From: JANYGM01 sp043764015
GTDB lineage: Bacteria; Bacteroidota; Bacteroidia; Cytophagales; Thermonemataceae
Direction of reading: 5' to 3'
DNA length: 34,457 nt
NCBI GenBank assembly: GCA_043764015.1
Contig: JAYUKY010000094.1
Location: forward strand, 1 to 34,457
Positions within the stretch are counted from its first letter, which is position 1. Each line of letters starts with the position of its first letter. The notes below the pieces were generated by a model. It saw only the letters and a list, made by a program, of their open reading frames with translations. It was not told the DNA's origin and searched no databases. Below are positions 1 through 8,204 of this stretch, one piece after another. The translations under genes and the position numbers were made by a program.

Positions 1-127
1 AATGAAAGTTAAATAACTTGATATTTTCAACTAATTTTATTACCTTTATAATTATGAATTTAGATTTATTTTTATTTTATGCTGAAAAGATATAGTTTAG
101 AAGTAGATAAAACAATGTATTCTCACT

Positions 128-514
128 ATTGTTCTTTCTGCACCCAAACCTACCACTTTTGACTGCACACCAGATGTTAATATTCCGTATAGAACCGCTT
201 TTTTAATCATTTCGTGGCTGTTTTCTTTTCTTATTCTTTATAAAATAAACGCACCAACTAATTTTAATATTCCCCTGATTATTTTAGGTGTATTTGGAGG
301 GCATTTTTTGGTAACGGCATTTCTGAAAAGACGTTTTGAATACTGGGGACAAATAGCTACGCTAATGTTTATTTTCTCTCTTTTGATGCTTCCAAGCTTG
401 TTTTTTGATAATTTTATCTTTCAAATGAGTAATCTTAGTATTGCTTTTTTAGTTACTTTTTGGCAATATTGGCGCAGAATGGCATTATTAAATAAATATT
501 CTTTTATTGGGTAA
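128..514 (+). pseudogene. 5'-truncated DCC-family membrane protein copy
   Basis: The frame open from about 107 encodes the C-terminal membrane half of a DCC-family protein and stops at 512-514. It matches residues about 114-236 of the intact gene at 24183-24893, with roughly 16 differences over about 123 residues counted by eye. The N-terminal thioredoxin-like part with the CxxC is missing, there is no in-frame ATG, and similarity begins abruptly near 128. A TTG at 308 could start a 68-residue piece. The tail carries a few extra residues (YSFIG) after the point where the intact copy stops. I read it as a decaying duplicate; a short expressed membrane peptide cannot be excluded. Confidence 0.75.
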
Positions 515-540
515 AAATTAGATAAAATCTTTGTCTTTTA

Positions 541-573
541 TTTGTTTTTTGAGTTTGAATATTGCTACATTTG
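541..573 (+). promoter_or_regulatory. Bacteroidota-type promoter of the first barrel gene
   Basis: A TTTG at 541-544 and TACATTTG at 566-573 are separated by 21 bases, close to the Bacteroidota sigma-A consensus. The 15-mer around the -7 box (561-575) recurs exactly at 12527-12541 before atpG. Confidence 0.5.
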
Positions 574-600
574 CGCCTTCAATCTTAAAATACAATCAAA

Positions 601-1962
601 ATGAACAATAAAAGTTTTTTTTTCGTCCTTTTTTCTGTTGTTTTTTTCCAAACAACACATATAATTTATGCTCAACAAAAAGGAGAACCTTTTGAAGGAA
701 TTGACGTGAGTTGGCAAAATGGAGCAGACCGTAGGGATTCTTCTGTCTTCAAAAATATGAAATACTTTTCTCCTAGTATTTTCCTAGATGTTAATTATAC
801 CCGTTCTTTTAATAATCCCAATGACAATACTGTTGTAGGCTCTACTGCACTTGCACGCAACAATGAAGTACAACTTTCTGCTTTGCATTTTGGCGGAGAT
901 TTGAACTACGGAAATGCTCGTGCAAGGTTTATGACACAATTTGGCACCCGTTCCCTTGTTATCCCTCGCAATGATTTAAGTCCGTACAGAGGGCAATACA
1001 AACTAGCTGATGTGTACCGTTATTTGAGTGAGGCGTATGTAGGCTATCATTTCAACAAATGGTATGGTATCAATATTGATGCTGGTATGTTTATGAGTTA
1101 TATTGGGCTAAATTCTTATTACCAGGCAGAAAACTGGGAATATCAAGCATCTTATACCTCTGATAATACGCCTTGGTTTTTTAATGGTGTGAGGGCGCAA
1201 ATTCACCCAACCAAAAGGCTCAAAATAGAACTTTGGCTTATCAATGGCTGGCAAAGTTATGGCAAATTTAATGCGCAACCTGGTGTAGGAGGAAGTGTTA
1301 CTTATATGAAAAACAATCTCAAACTTATCTCTAACAACTATTATGGTACAGATGCGGGTGGACTTCCTGCAAGAAAACGTTTTCATTCTGATAATAGTAT
1401 GCTTGTGAAATATTATGATAATCCTACTTCAAATGGAATTACCAAAATGGCGTTTTCTTTGACTGGTGATATTGGTTTTGAGCAAGGTGGTGGTGTGAAT
1501 GGCTTTAATAATAGTGATACGCTTAATCCTGCGCAATATTTTGCAAGTGCTATGATTTATAACCGTATTTGGTTTGCTAAAAATAAAATGGCGTGGACTG
1601 TTGGAGGCGGTATTATGACTAACCCTGGACGTTATTTGGTGCTTTATCCAACAGGTCAAGCAAGCCCTTTGCCTAATCCAAGTGACCCAACGACAACAGA
1701 AGGAAAATTCCCGTTTAGTGCTAATCCTGGAGATAAATTTGTAGGTTGGGATATTTCTACTAATTTTGACTATATGCCTAATCAAAGCATAACTTTCAGA
1801 TTAGAAGGGGTTTATAGAAACTCTAGCGTACCTTATTTTGCGGGTGCTGGTGGTGTAACTTCACAAACAGGCTATACTACAACCACATTAGACCCTACAT
1901 GGCGACCTGATTTGGTAAAATCTGAAGCCAGAATTATTTTTGCTACATTATTTAGATTGTAG
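601..1962 (+). CDS. BBP2-type outer-membrane beta-barrel protein (porin-like)
   Basis: 453 residues with a Sec signal peptide (hydrophobic residues about 5-22, cleavage likely after Ala24). The mature part has alternating aromatic and polar residues, many Gly/Asn turns and a C-terminal Phe-Arg-Leu end, as in outer-membrane barrels. Segments such as GVRAQIHPTKRLKIELWLING and the tyrosine-rich region around 150-185 resemble the putative beta-barrel porin-2 (OmpL-like) family. It probably forms a channel; the substrate is unknown. It is followed by a hairpin terminator and then a second member of the same broad family at 2123, so it is probably monocistronic. Confidence 0.8.
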   Translation: MNNKSFFFVLFSVVFFQTTHIIYAQQKGEPFEGIDVSWQNGADRRDSSVFKNMKYFSPSIFLDVNYTRSFNNPNDNTVVGSTALARNNEVQLSALHFGGDLNYGNARARFMTQFGTRSLVIPRNDLSPYRGQYKLADVYRYLSEAYVGYHFNKWYGINIDAGMFMSYIGLNSYYQAENWEYQASYTSDNTPWFFNGVRAQIHPTKRLKIELWLINGWQSYGKFNAQPGVGGSVTYMKNNLKLISNNYYGTDAGGLPARKRFHSDNSMLVKYYDNPTSNGITKMAFSLTGDIGFEQGGGVNGFNNSDTLNPAQYFASAMIYNRIWFAKNKMAWTVGGGIMTNPGRYLVLYPTGQASPLPNPSDPTTTEGKFPFSANPGDKFVGWDISTNFDYMPNQSITFRLEGVYRNSSVPYFAGAGGVTSQTGYTTTTLDPTWRPDLVKSEARIIFATLFRL

Positions 1963-2019
1963 TTTGTTAGATAAAATTTGTTTTAGAAGTAAATAAATAG
2001 TATTTTTACCGAAAATAAA

Positions 2020-2060
2020 ATCAAGTTATTGAAAGTTCCAACTTTAATAACTTGATTTCT
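2020..2060 (+). terminator. Hairpin terminator after the first barrel gene
   Basis: An inverted repeat of 17 pairs with one bulged G (arms 2020-2037 and 2040-2056, loop of two C) is followed by a T-rich stretch. It lies 60 bases after the stop at 1962. Confidence 0.65.
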
Positions 2061-2122
2061 TTTTGATATAAAATCTTAACTATCTAACAATCAAAAAACA
2101 ATCATCTTATAACTAATCATTT

Positions 2123-3202
2123 ATGAAATATTTTTTTTACACATTTTTTTTTCTGTTTTTTTCTATAAAAATACAGGCACAGGTGGTAAATACAGCTGTA
2201 TTAGATACAAATGCTATCAAGAAAAAAGGTACTGTAACGCTTGGTGGTATGGTAGATACCTATTATTTGTATGATTTTAATAATCCGCAGGGCAAAGACC
2301 GCCCTTTTACTTTTTCCAATTCACGCCACAACGAATTTACTATAAATCTTGCTTACATTGATATAAAATACATTTCAGAACGCCTAAGAGGGCGTGTTGT
2401 GCCTGGTTTTGGCACTTATATGAACTCTAATTATGTTGATGAACCTGCTACTTTGAAGAATTTTGTAGAGGCAAATATTGGTGTAAAATTATCAGAAAAA
2501 AAGAATATTTGGCTAGATGCAGGTATCTTAGGCTCACCATACACGCCAGAATCTGCTATTTCAAAAGACCAAATAATGTACACACGTTCAATAGGAACGG
2601 ATTTAGTGCCGTATTATCTTTCTGGTGTAAAACTTTCTTTGCCACTTGCACCCAAACTGATGAGTTACATTTATATTTTGAATGGTTGGCAGAATATCAA
2701 AGAAACAAACGAACAAAAATCACTAGGAACGCAGGTAGAATACCGCCCAAATGATAAGTTACTTTTGAATTGGAATACCTACACAGGTGATGAGCGTAGT
2801 GATGCAAGTCCGACAAAAAGAGTACGTTTTTTTAATGATTTTTATGTAATTTATAGTCCAAATGACAAATTTACGTTTACGAGTTGTGCGTATCTTGGTT
2901 TTCAACAATACACAGACATTGATACTAAGGTTTGGTGGCAGGCAAATGCTATTTTGAAGTATAATTTTACTAAAAAACTTAATTTGGCGGGCAGAATAGA
3001 ATATTTTTCTGATAAAAAAGGAGAGTATGTAGGCTCAAACGTGTTTAGCACCTCTACGTCATTCAATATCAGTGTTTTGGATAATGTTCTTATTCGTTTT
3101 GAAGGAAGATTTTATGCAGCAGAAGACAATATTTATACAAATAAAGTGAAACCAAGCAATTTAGATGGCTTTTTAGCTACGAATATGACGGTTTGGTTTT
3201 AA
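2123..3202 (+). CDS. BBP2-type outer-membrane beta-barrel protein
   Basis: 359 residues. The signal peptide covers about residues 1-19 (Phe-rich core, cleavage near Ala19). The mature protein opens with VTLGGMVDTYYLYDFNNP, a typical first strand of the putative beta-barrel porin-2 family, and contains a YILNGWQN segment that parallels LINGWQS in the preceding gene. It ends MTVWF, with the terminal Phe expected of outer-membrane barrels. The two adjacent genes are too divergent to be a recent duplication. The transported solute cannot be told from sequence. Confidence 0.8.
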   Translation: MKYFFYTFFFLFFSIKIQAQVVNTAVLDTNAIKKKGTVTLGGMVDTYYLYDFNNPQGKDRPFTFSNSRHNEFTINLAYIDIKYISERLRGRVVPGFGTYMNSNYVDEPATLKNFVEANIGVKLSEKKNIWLDAGILGSPYTPESAISKDQIMYTRSIGTDLVPYYLSGVKLSLPLAPKLMSYIYILNGWQNIKETNEQKSLGTQVEYRPNDKLLLNWNTYTGDERSDASPTKRVRFFNDFYVIYSPNDKFTFTSCAYLGFQQYTDIDTKVWWQANAILKYNFTKKLNLAGRIEYFSDKKGEYVGSNVFSTSTSFNISVLDNVLIRFEGRFYAAEDNIYTNKVKPSNLDGFLATNMTVWF

Positions 3203-3254
3203 GGAAAGCAACTGTTTGTTACTTGAAAAAGTTGTTTTGTTGTTATTTTTTTGT

Positions 3255-3262
3255 TAAATTTG
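3255..3262 (+). promoter_or_regulatory. -7 box (TAAATTTG) of the metallophosphatase gene
   Basis: TAAATTTG lies 40 bases before the ATG at 3303. A TTG at 3232-3234 is 20 bases upstream and could be the -33 element. The heptad array at 3283-3299 falls between this box and the start, so it would be in the mRNA leader. Confidence 0.45.
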
Positions 3263-3282
3263 CTGTCTTGTTTGCAATATAT

Positions 3283-3299
3283 CACACTTCACATATCAA
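3283..3299 (-). repeat. Heptad array, CACACTT type, 5' side of metallophosphatase gene
   Basis: Two 7-bp units (CACACTT, CACATAT) plus a partial one end a few bases before the ATG at 3303. The C-strand reads toward the gene. The same unit type lies on the gene's 3' side at 4244. Confidence 0.6.
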
Positions 3300-3302
3300 A
3301 AG

Positions 3303-4238
3303 ATGCTTTCACGCCGTAAATTTATCCAAAATACCCTTACAGGGCTTGCTGTAGCTAGTTTTGCTCCAACAGAATTATTTGCTAATAATATCTCAAATAA
3401 ACCTATCAAGCTGACTATTTTGCATACCAATGATATGCACTCTCGCATAGACCCATTTCCGTTAGATGGGCGCAAAGAATCAGGTTTTGGAGGAATGGCT
3501 AGGCGTGCTACGCTTGTCAAAAAAATTAGAAATGAGCAAGAAAATGTGCTTTTATTAGATTGTGGTGATGTTTTTCAAGGAACGCCTTACTTTAATTATT
3601 TTGGTGGAGAACTAGAATTTCGTTTGATGAGTGAAATGGGTTATGATGCAGGAACGCTTGGTAATCACGACTTTGATAACGGTTTGCAAGGTTTGCAACG
3701 TGCCTTGCCTGCCGCAAAATTCCCTATCTTGAACGCAAATTATGATTTTTCTAAAACTATTCTTAAAGACAAGTTCCAAGATTATAAGATTTTCAATAAG
3801 GGTGGCATCAAAATTGGCATTTTTGGTGTAGGAATTGAATTGAAAGGTATTGTGCCAGAGCATAATTACGCTGAAACAGTCTATAAAAACCCTGTTACAG
3901 TAGCTAAGCAAATGGTGGCTACACTTAAATCTATGGATTGTCAGTTTATCATTTGTTTGTCGCATTTAGGCTATTCTTATGAAATTGACCGTGTTTCTGA
4001 TATGCAACTTGCTTCAAAAGTTGATGGTATTGATTTGATTTTGGGCGGACATACACACACTTTTTTGGAAGAGCCGACTGCCGTAAAATCTCCTAACGGT
4101 GATGAAGTGCTTATTAACCAAGTTGGTTGGGCGGGCTTGCGTTTGGGACGCATTGATGTGGTTTTTGATAAAAATAATAATAAAGAAGTCATCAAAACGG
4201 CTTCTATAGAAATTTGTGAGAAAATTGATAAAATGTAA
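3303..4238 (+). CDS. Metallophosphatase of the 5'-nucleotidase family, Tat-exported
   Basis: 311 residues. The N-terminus SRRKF followed by a mild hydrophobic stretch and an Ala-rich cleavage region near residue 27 is a twin-arginine signal. The metallophosphatase motifs are all visible: D44-x-H46, GD at 88-89, GNHD at 120-123, SH at 220-221 and GGHTH at 248-252. These bind two metal ions and hydrolyse phosphoesters, probably nucleotides, outside the inner membrane. The C-terminal substrate-specificity domain of classical 5'-nucleotidases is absent; in Bacteroidota it is often a separate gene, but I see none beside this one. The gene is bracketed by matching heptad arrays. Confidence 0.88.
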   Translation: MLSRRKFIQNTLTGLAVASFAPTELFANNISNKPIKLTILHTNDMHSRIDPFPLDGRKESGFGGMARRATLVKKIRNEQENVLLLDCGDVFQGTPYFNYFGGELEFRLMSEMGYDAGTLGNHDFDNGLQGLQRALPAAKFPILNANYDFSKTILKDKFQDYKIFNKGGIKIGIFGVGIELKGIVPEHNYAETVYKNPVTVAKQMVATLKSMDCQFIICLSHLGYSYEIDRVSDMQLASKVDGIDLILGGHTHTFLEEPTAVKSPNGDEVLINQVGWAGLRLGRIDVVFDKNNNKEVIKTASIEICEKIDKM

Positions 4239-4243
4239 TTTTG

Positions 4244-4278
4244 AAGTTTGAAGTGTGAAGTGTGATATATGAAGTGTG
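4244..4278 (+). repeat. Heptad array, AAGTGTG type, after metallophosphatase stop
   Basis: Five units in perfect register (AAGTTTG, AAGTGTG twice, ATATATG, AAGTGTG) begin 6 bases after the stop at 4238. The ATG of the fourth unit (4269-4271) serves as the start codon of the next gene. Confidence 0.85.
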
Positions 4279-5015
4279 ATATAAAGGTTTGTCGTTTTTT
4301 CTTTATTTTTTTAGTCTTAAATTTCAATTATTTTGCTTTTTCAATTTGTTCTGGGCAAAATTATGATAATTTAGGTTCTTGGAATATCTTTAATGCACGT
4401 TTTGAAATAAATCAAAAATGGAGTTTATCCACAGAAGCGCAAATACGTAGTTTAAAATTTTATAATGATTTTCATTATTATGAAACAAAAGCTGTGATTG
4501 GATACAAACTTTCTGACCAAATTTCTCTTGGTTTTGGTGCAGGAACTTACCAAACTTACCGTTCTGGTGGAGATTTTGTTACCCCAAAAGTCAATAATGA
4601 AATACGGCTTTTTCCTTACGTTTCCTTTCACAACACACTAGGAAGGCTAAAAATAGAAAACCGTTACCGCCTAGAAAACCGTTTTACGCCCAAAGGCTAC
4701 CGTTTGCGTGTACGCTACCGTTTGCAGGCGGTTTTGCCCATCAACACACCTAAAATAGTGCCTAAAACCTTTTATGGAGTGATTTGGAATGAACTTTTTA
4801 TGACAAATGAGCCTACTTATTTTCAAAGAAATAGGTTTTTTGTAGGTGTCGGCTACGAATTTTCTCACAAATTTGCGACACAAGTGGGTTGGATAAACCA
4901 GTTTGATTACTCCGTAGATGACGAAAATGGCAAAAATTTCTTACAAATTTCTTTTCTTTTGAGCTTTAAAAAGAAAAAAGGAACATATCAAGAATTACAT
5001 GTACCAGAAGAATAG
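4269..5015 (+). CDS. DUF2490 outer-membrane barrel protein
   Basis: 248 residues with a hydrophobic signal segment (residues 9-25) and cleavage near the SGQ at 28-30. The body has repeated amphipathic strands with conserved-looking IENRYRLENRF and LRVRYRLQAVLP stretches, typical of DUF2490, a family of small barrels of unknown function. The start codon lies inside a heptad array, so the first residues (MKCDI) are repeat-derived. I see no alternative ATG/GTG/TTG before the signal core, so this start is favoured. The gene ends before a bidirectional terminator facing a convergent gene. Confidence 0.8.
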   Translation: MKCDIKVCRFFFIFLVLNFNYFAFSICSGQNYDNLGSWNIFNARFEINQKWSLSTEAQIRSLKFYNDFHYYETKAVIGYKLSDQISLGFGAGTYQTYRSGGDFVTPKVNNEIRLFPYVSFHNTLGRLKIENRYRLENRFTPKGYRLRVRYRLQAVLPINTPKIVPKTFYGVIWNELFMTNEPTYFQRNRFFVGVGYEFSHKFATQVGWINQFDYSVDDENGKNFLQISFLLSFKKKKGTYQELHVPEE

Positions 5016-5020
5016 GGAAG

Positions 5021-5048
5021 AAGTACGAAAGAAAAAGTACGAGGTACG
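5021..5048 (+). repeat. Heptad array, AAGTACG type, after DUF2490 gene
   Basis: Four units in register (AAGTACG, AAAGAAA, AAGTACG, AGGTACG) start 6 bases after the stop at 5015. The G-strand reads away from the gene. Confidence 0.8.
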
Positions 5049-5073
5049 AATATAAAATCTGATTATTTAGCTA

Positions 5074-5095
5074 TTGTTTGTGTCTTCACAAACAA
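5074..5095. repeat. Palindromic REP-like sequence (TTGTTTGTG stem)
   Basis: Perfect 9-bp stem with loop TCTT (5074-5082 / 5087-5095). The same palindrome recurs at 8112-8135. Confidence 0.7.
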
Positions 5096-5108
5096 CAAAC
5101 TTCCCCAT

Positions 5109-5144
5109 AAAAAAGCCTTTCTAAAATATTAGAAAGGCTTTTTT
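5109..5144. terminator. Bidirectional terminator between convergent genes
   Basis: A perfect 15-bp inverted repeat (5109-5123 / 5130-5144) has A- and T-tracts at its ends. It serves the DUF2490 gene on + and the DUF1573 gene on -. Confidence 0.85.
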
Positions 5145-5161
5145 ATATAAATTTTAAGCTA

Positions 5162-5938
5162 TTAGAATCCAAAGGGATTAGCTTGTGCGCTTTTTTCTTT
5201 CATAATACTCACGCCACCAATATTGGCAGTAAGTGAGATTTGCATCACGCCAGTAATGTTATCATTAGAAAAAATATTAATATTATTTTTTACTTGTTTC
5301 GTTCCTGTTGGCGTATAACGAAGTTCCAAAGTAGCAGCTTCACCTGCTTTGATTGTATTTTTTGAAATGGTATGCGTTACACAACGGCAGTCAGATTGCA
5401 CAGATGAAATAGTCAAATCAGCTTTCCCAGTATTTTTTACAGTAAACTTTTGTGCTACTGTTTGCCCAGCTTGTATGTTTCCAAAGTCGTGGCTTTGCTT
5501 GTCTAAAGTCAAAATAATTTTTGAGGCATCTATTTGTTCTTGTGTTTTGCCTTTCACTTCACCTTGAATAGTCAAAGTAATACTACCATTTTTTGCATTA
5601 CTGACGACTGTTACAGATTTGTTAAATACACCAGGACGACCATTGCTATCAAAAGATGCAGAAATTAGCCCTTTTTTGTTGGGCATTATTGGCTCTTTCG
5701 TGTAGAAAGGTGTTGTACAACCGCAAGAAGCGTTTACGCTTTGTATGATAACAGGCTGATTACCAGTATTTAAGAACACAAAATCATATTTTGCTTGCAC
5801 GCCTTCATTGATAACATTAAAGTTGTGGCTTTCTTTTTCAAATTTGATTTCTCCCTGCGCTATAGCAGAGTGTGTAGCAAAAGTGGCTACAAAACCAAAA
5901 ATAGCAGTCAAAATAGCATTTTTTAGATATTTTTTCAT
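5162..5938 (-). CDS. DUF1573 repeat protein, periplasmic
   Basis: 258 residues with a signal peptide (cleavage after Ala27, AIA-Q). Two tandem DUF1573 (ASH-like immunoglobulin fold) units follow: residues about 30-130 with the SCGC signature (C72, C74) and about 140-240 with DCRC (C184, C186). This family is abundant in Bacteroidota; its biochemical role is not established. The paired cysteines, one set per domain, suggest metal or disulfide chemistry, which is inference. The gene converges on the DUF2490 gene across a shared terminator. Confidence 0.88.
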   Translation of the reverse strand: MKKYLKNAILTAIFGFVATFATHSAIAQGEIKFEKESHNFNVINEGVQAKYDFVFLNTGNQPVIIQSVNASCGCTTPFYTKEPIMPNKKGLISASFDSNGRPGVFNKSVTVVSNAKNGSITLTIQGEVKGKTQEQIDASKIILTLDKQSHDFGNIQAGQTVAQKFTVKNTGKADLTISSVQSDCRCVTHTISKNTIKAGEAATLELRYTPTGTKQVKNNINIFSNDNITGVMQISLTANIGGVSIMKEKSAQANPFGF

Positions 5939-5973
5939 ATACTTTTATAGTTTAGTTTGATGGATTTCTAAAT

Positions 5974-6001
5974 AATTGTGAATTTTTAATTGTGAATTAT
6001 G
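5974..6001 (+). repeat. Heptad array, AATTGTG type, 5' side of DUF1573 gene
   Basis: Four units in register (AATTGTG, AATTTTT, AATTGTG, AATTATG) lie 36 bases upstream of the minus-strand start at 5938. The C-strand reads toward that gene. Confidence 0.75.
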
Positions 6002-6096
6002 AATACAATATACTGATAATAATTTTATTATGTATTATTTTAGTCATATCTAAACATCAACTAATCACTGACTTACTTAAAATCTTACTTAAAACC

Positions 6097-6507
6097 TTAT
6101 AATTCTAATTTTCTAAGGTTGTCTTGTGTGAGTGGTTTGTTGATATATTTTTTTACAAATGGATATTTTTGAGATTTGTTCATATCTTGTGGATTGATAG
6201 AAGAAGTAAGCATTACAATTTTACAATGTGCTTTGGTTGAATCTGTAAGAGCTTCAAATTCATCTAAAAACTGAAATCCGTCCATAAGTGGCATATCAAT
6301 ATCCAAGAAAATTACTTCTGGAAGTGCTTCTATAGCAGATGCTATTTTTTCCATATTTTTCAGAAATTCTATGGCACTCTTGCCGCCTGTATGTGAAAAA
6401 ATATTTTCACAAATGTTAGATGCTTCCACAATTTTCTGGTTGATAAGGTTGTCAATTTCGTTATCATCAATCAACATTATGGTTTTGTATTTCTTTTCTT
6501 CAGACAT
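6097..6507 (-). CDS. Single-domain response regulator (CheY-like)
   Basis: 136 residues, receiver domain only. The acidic pair is D14-D15, the phospho-acceptor is D69 in LDIDMPLMDG, the switch Thr is T101 and the conserved Lys is K124 in NKP. There is no output domain, so it probably signals through protein contacts, as in phosphorelays or motility and chemotaxis-like systems. No histidine kinase is adjacent, so its partner is unknown. A well-formed promoter lies about 95-125 bases upstream. Confidence 0.93.
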   Translation of the reverse strand: MSEEKKYKTIMLIDDNEIDNLINQKIVEASNICENIFSHTGGKSAIEFLKNMEKIASAIEALPEVIFLDIDMPLMDGFQFLDEFEALTDSTKAHCKIVMLTSSINPQDMNKSQKYPFVKKYINKPLTQDNLRKLEL

Positions 6508-6600
6508 AATTCTATTTAGTTATAAATCTTAGTTTAGATTTTTTGAGCTTAAAAAGTTATTTTATAGTTACTTTTCTAATCTTAATTAGCACCCCTTACG

Positions 6601-6631
6601 CAAAAGTAATTAAAATTTAGATGAAGACAAA
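6601..6631 (-). promoter_or_regulatory. Promoter of the response-regulator gene
   Basis: On the minus strand TTTG (6628-6631) and TACTTTTG (6601-6608) are separated by exactly 19 bases. The leader to the ATG at 6507 is about 90 bases. Confidence 0.6.
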
Positions 6632-6712
6632 GAAAAATCTTACTTTTTATGCTTATTTTTTAGTTTGTAAATAATTTAACACAATTTGTTTTTATAAAGT
6701 GCCTTTTTTTAG

Positions 6713-6720
6713 TAATTTTG
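6713..6720 (+). promoter_or_regulatory. -7 box (TAATTTTG) of tadA
   Basis: TAATTTTG is placed so that transcription would start near 6726. This argues against the TTG at 6718 as the tadA start. A TTTG at 6685-6688 is 24 bases upstream, rather far for a -33 element. Confidence 0.4.
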
Positions 6721-6741
6721 ATAAAATATTTATTAAAAAAA

Positions 6742-7194
6742 TTGGAAAACAAAATAAAATTCTCAGACGAATATTTTATGGAAATAGCCTTAAAAGAAGC
6801 CCAAAATGCTTTTTTAGAGGGTGAAATACCTGTTGGAGCAGTAGTAGTCATAGAAAATACCATTATTGCAAAAGCATACAACCAAACAGAACGCCTCACA
6901 GATATCAGCGCACACGCAGAAATAATGGCTATAACGGCAGCAGCTGGCTTTTTGGGTGCAAAATACCTCACGCAAGCCCGCCTATATGTAACGCTTGAGC
7001 CTTGCATTATGTGCGCAGGTGCGCTTGCGTGGTCACAACTAGGCACGCTCATATATGGCGCAACAGATGAAAGGAGAGGTTTTGCTCGTCTGAAAGAAAA
7101 TATTTTGCACCCAAAAACAAAAATTATTACTAATATTTTGAAAGAAGATTGCGAGGCTATTCTTAAAAAATTCTTTAAAGAACTAAGAGAGTAA
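6742..7194 (+). CDS. tadA: tRNA-specific adenosine deaminase TadA
   Basis: 150 residues from the TTG at 6742. It converts adenosine-34 of tRNA-Arg(ACG) to inosine. Zinc and catalytic residues are present: HAE (H58, E60) and PCxxC (C88, C91), with the EGEIPVGAVVV entry strand before them. The frame is open from a TTG at 6718, but a -7 box overlaps that codon. ATG at 6778 would remove a FSDEYFM segment that is usually kept in this family in Bacteroidota. I therefore prefer 6742 with moderate certainty; 6778 remains possible. A heptad array follows the stop. Confidence 0.9.
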   Translation: MENKIKFSDEYFMEIALKEAQNAFLEGEIPVGAVVVIENTIIAKAYNQTERLTDISAHAEIMAITAAAGFLGAKYLTQARLYVTLEPCIMCAGALAWSQLGTLIYGATDERRGFARLKENILHPKTKIITNILKEDCEAILKKFFKELRE

Positions 7195-7203
7195 ATAAGT
7201 GGG

Positions 7204-7224
7204 AGGTATGAAGTACGAGGTACG
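7204..7224 (+). repeat. Heptad array, AAGTACG type, after tadA
   Basis: Three units in register (AGGTATG, AAGTACG, AGGTACG) begin 10 bases after the stop at 7194, G-strand outward. Confidence 0.75.
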
Positions 7225-7402
7225 AAGTAAACACAAAATGTTGATAATGAATTTATTGTATTTTATTTCAATGAAATTCTGGTGAAAATATTTTCTCAAA
7301 TCCACCCGCAAAACGAAACTAAAATGTATTCTTTTCTGTTCAAAAATAGATGAATAGATAACTTAAAAATAAACTTTTAACATAAACTAAACACAAAATT
7401 TT

Positions 7403-8014
7403 ATGGCGTTTACTCAAAAACCGCTTCCCTACGCTGAAAATGCGTTAGAACCTAACATTGATGCACAAACAATGAACATTCATTTTAATAAGCATCACGT
7501 TGCTTATATTACCAATCTCAATGCTGCGCTTGCAGGAACAGAGGCTGAAAATGATAGCATTGAAGATATTTGTAAAAATATTGTAAAATTTCCTGTTGCA
7601 GTAAGAAATAATGGTGGTGGGCATTTTAATCACACCTTTTTCTGGGAAATAATGACTCCAAACGGTGGTGGAATACCTACAGGCGAGGTTGCTGCGGCTA
7701 TTGACAAGGCTTTTGGCTCTTTTGACCATTTCAAAGAAGAATTTAGTAAAGCAGCAACTACTCGTTTTGGCTCTGGTTGGGCTTGGCTTTGCGTAAAACA
7801 AGGTGGAGAATTAGCGGTTTGCTCTACTGCAAACCAAGATAATCCACTAATGGAAATTGATGGTGCAAAATGTGGTACGCCTATTTTGGCACTTGATGTG
7901 TGGGAACACGCTTATTACCTCAAATATCAAAATAAAAGAGTTGATTATGTTGCCTCTTTTTTCAATGTAATTAATTGGAACAAAGTAGCGGAACTTTACG
8001 CAAAAGGAAAATAG
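7403..8014 (+). CDS. sod: Iron/manganese superoxide dismutase
   Basis: 203 residues, cytoplasmic, with no signal peptide. It dismutates superoxide to peroxide and oxygen. The four metal ligands are H27, H77 (in HFNHTFFW), D165 and H169 (in DVWEHAYY). The outer-sphere region reads TANQDNPL with Gln145, the pattern of Mn enzymes rather than the Ala/Gly of classical Fe enzymes, so manganese or cambialistic use is likely (inference). An N-terminal Ala-Phe and the usual length support the start. A strong terminator follows. Confidence 0.95.
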   Translation: MAFTQKPLPYAENALEPNIDAQTMNIHFNKHHVAYITNLNAALAGTEAENDSIEDICKNIVKFPVAVRNNGGGHFNHTFFWEIMTPNGGGIPTGEVAAAIDKAFGSFDHFKEEFSKAATTRFGSGWAWLCVKQGGELAVCSTANQDNPLMEIDGAKCGTPILALDVWEHAYYLKYQNKRVDYVASFFNVINWNKVAELYAKGK

Positions 8015-8020
8015 TTTTTT

Positions 8021-8048
8021 AAGTACGAGGTTTGAGGTACGAAGTACG
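8021..8048 (+). repeat. Heptad array, AAGTACG type, after sod
   Basis: Four units in register (AAGTACG, AGGTTTG, AGGTACG, AAGTACG) begin 7 bases after the stop. They face an inverted array of the same type at 8205-8239 across the spacer. Confidence 0.85.
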
Positions 8049-8062
8049 AATTTAACCTAATA

Positions 8063-8097
8063 AAAAAAGCCCTGCAAATAGTTTGCAGGGCTTTTTT
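8063..8097. terminator. Hairpin terminator after sod
   Basis: A GCCCTGCAAA stem (8069-8078 / 8082-8091) has A- and T-tracts on either side, so it can act in both directions between convergent genes. Confidence 0.85.
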
Positions 8098-8111
8098 ACT
8101 TTGTAAAAGCC

Positions 8112-8165
8112 GTTGTTTGTGTCTTCACAAACAACATCTATATTGCTTGTGAAAACACAAGCAAT
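8112..8165. repeat. Pair of palindromic REP-like units
   Basis: Two perfect 10-bp stems with 4-base loops lie side by side: 8112-8135 (GTTGTTTGTG stem) and 8142-8165 (ATTGCTTGTG stem). The outer ends GCCGTTG and CAATGGC are themselves imperfectly inverted. The first palindrome recurs at 5074-5095. Confidence 0.75.
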
Positions 8166-8204
8166 GGCTCTCTAGCAATGGCTAAGAAAAATGTACTCTT
8201 TCCT

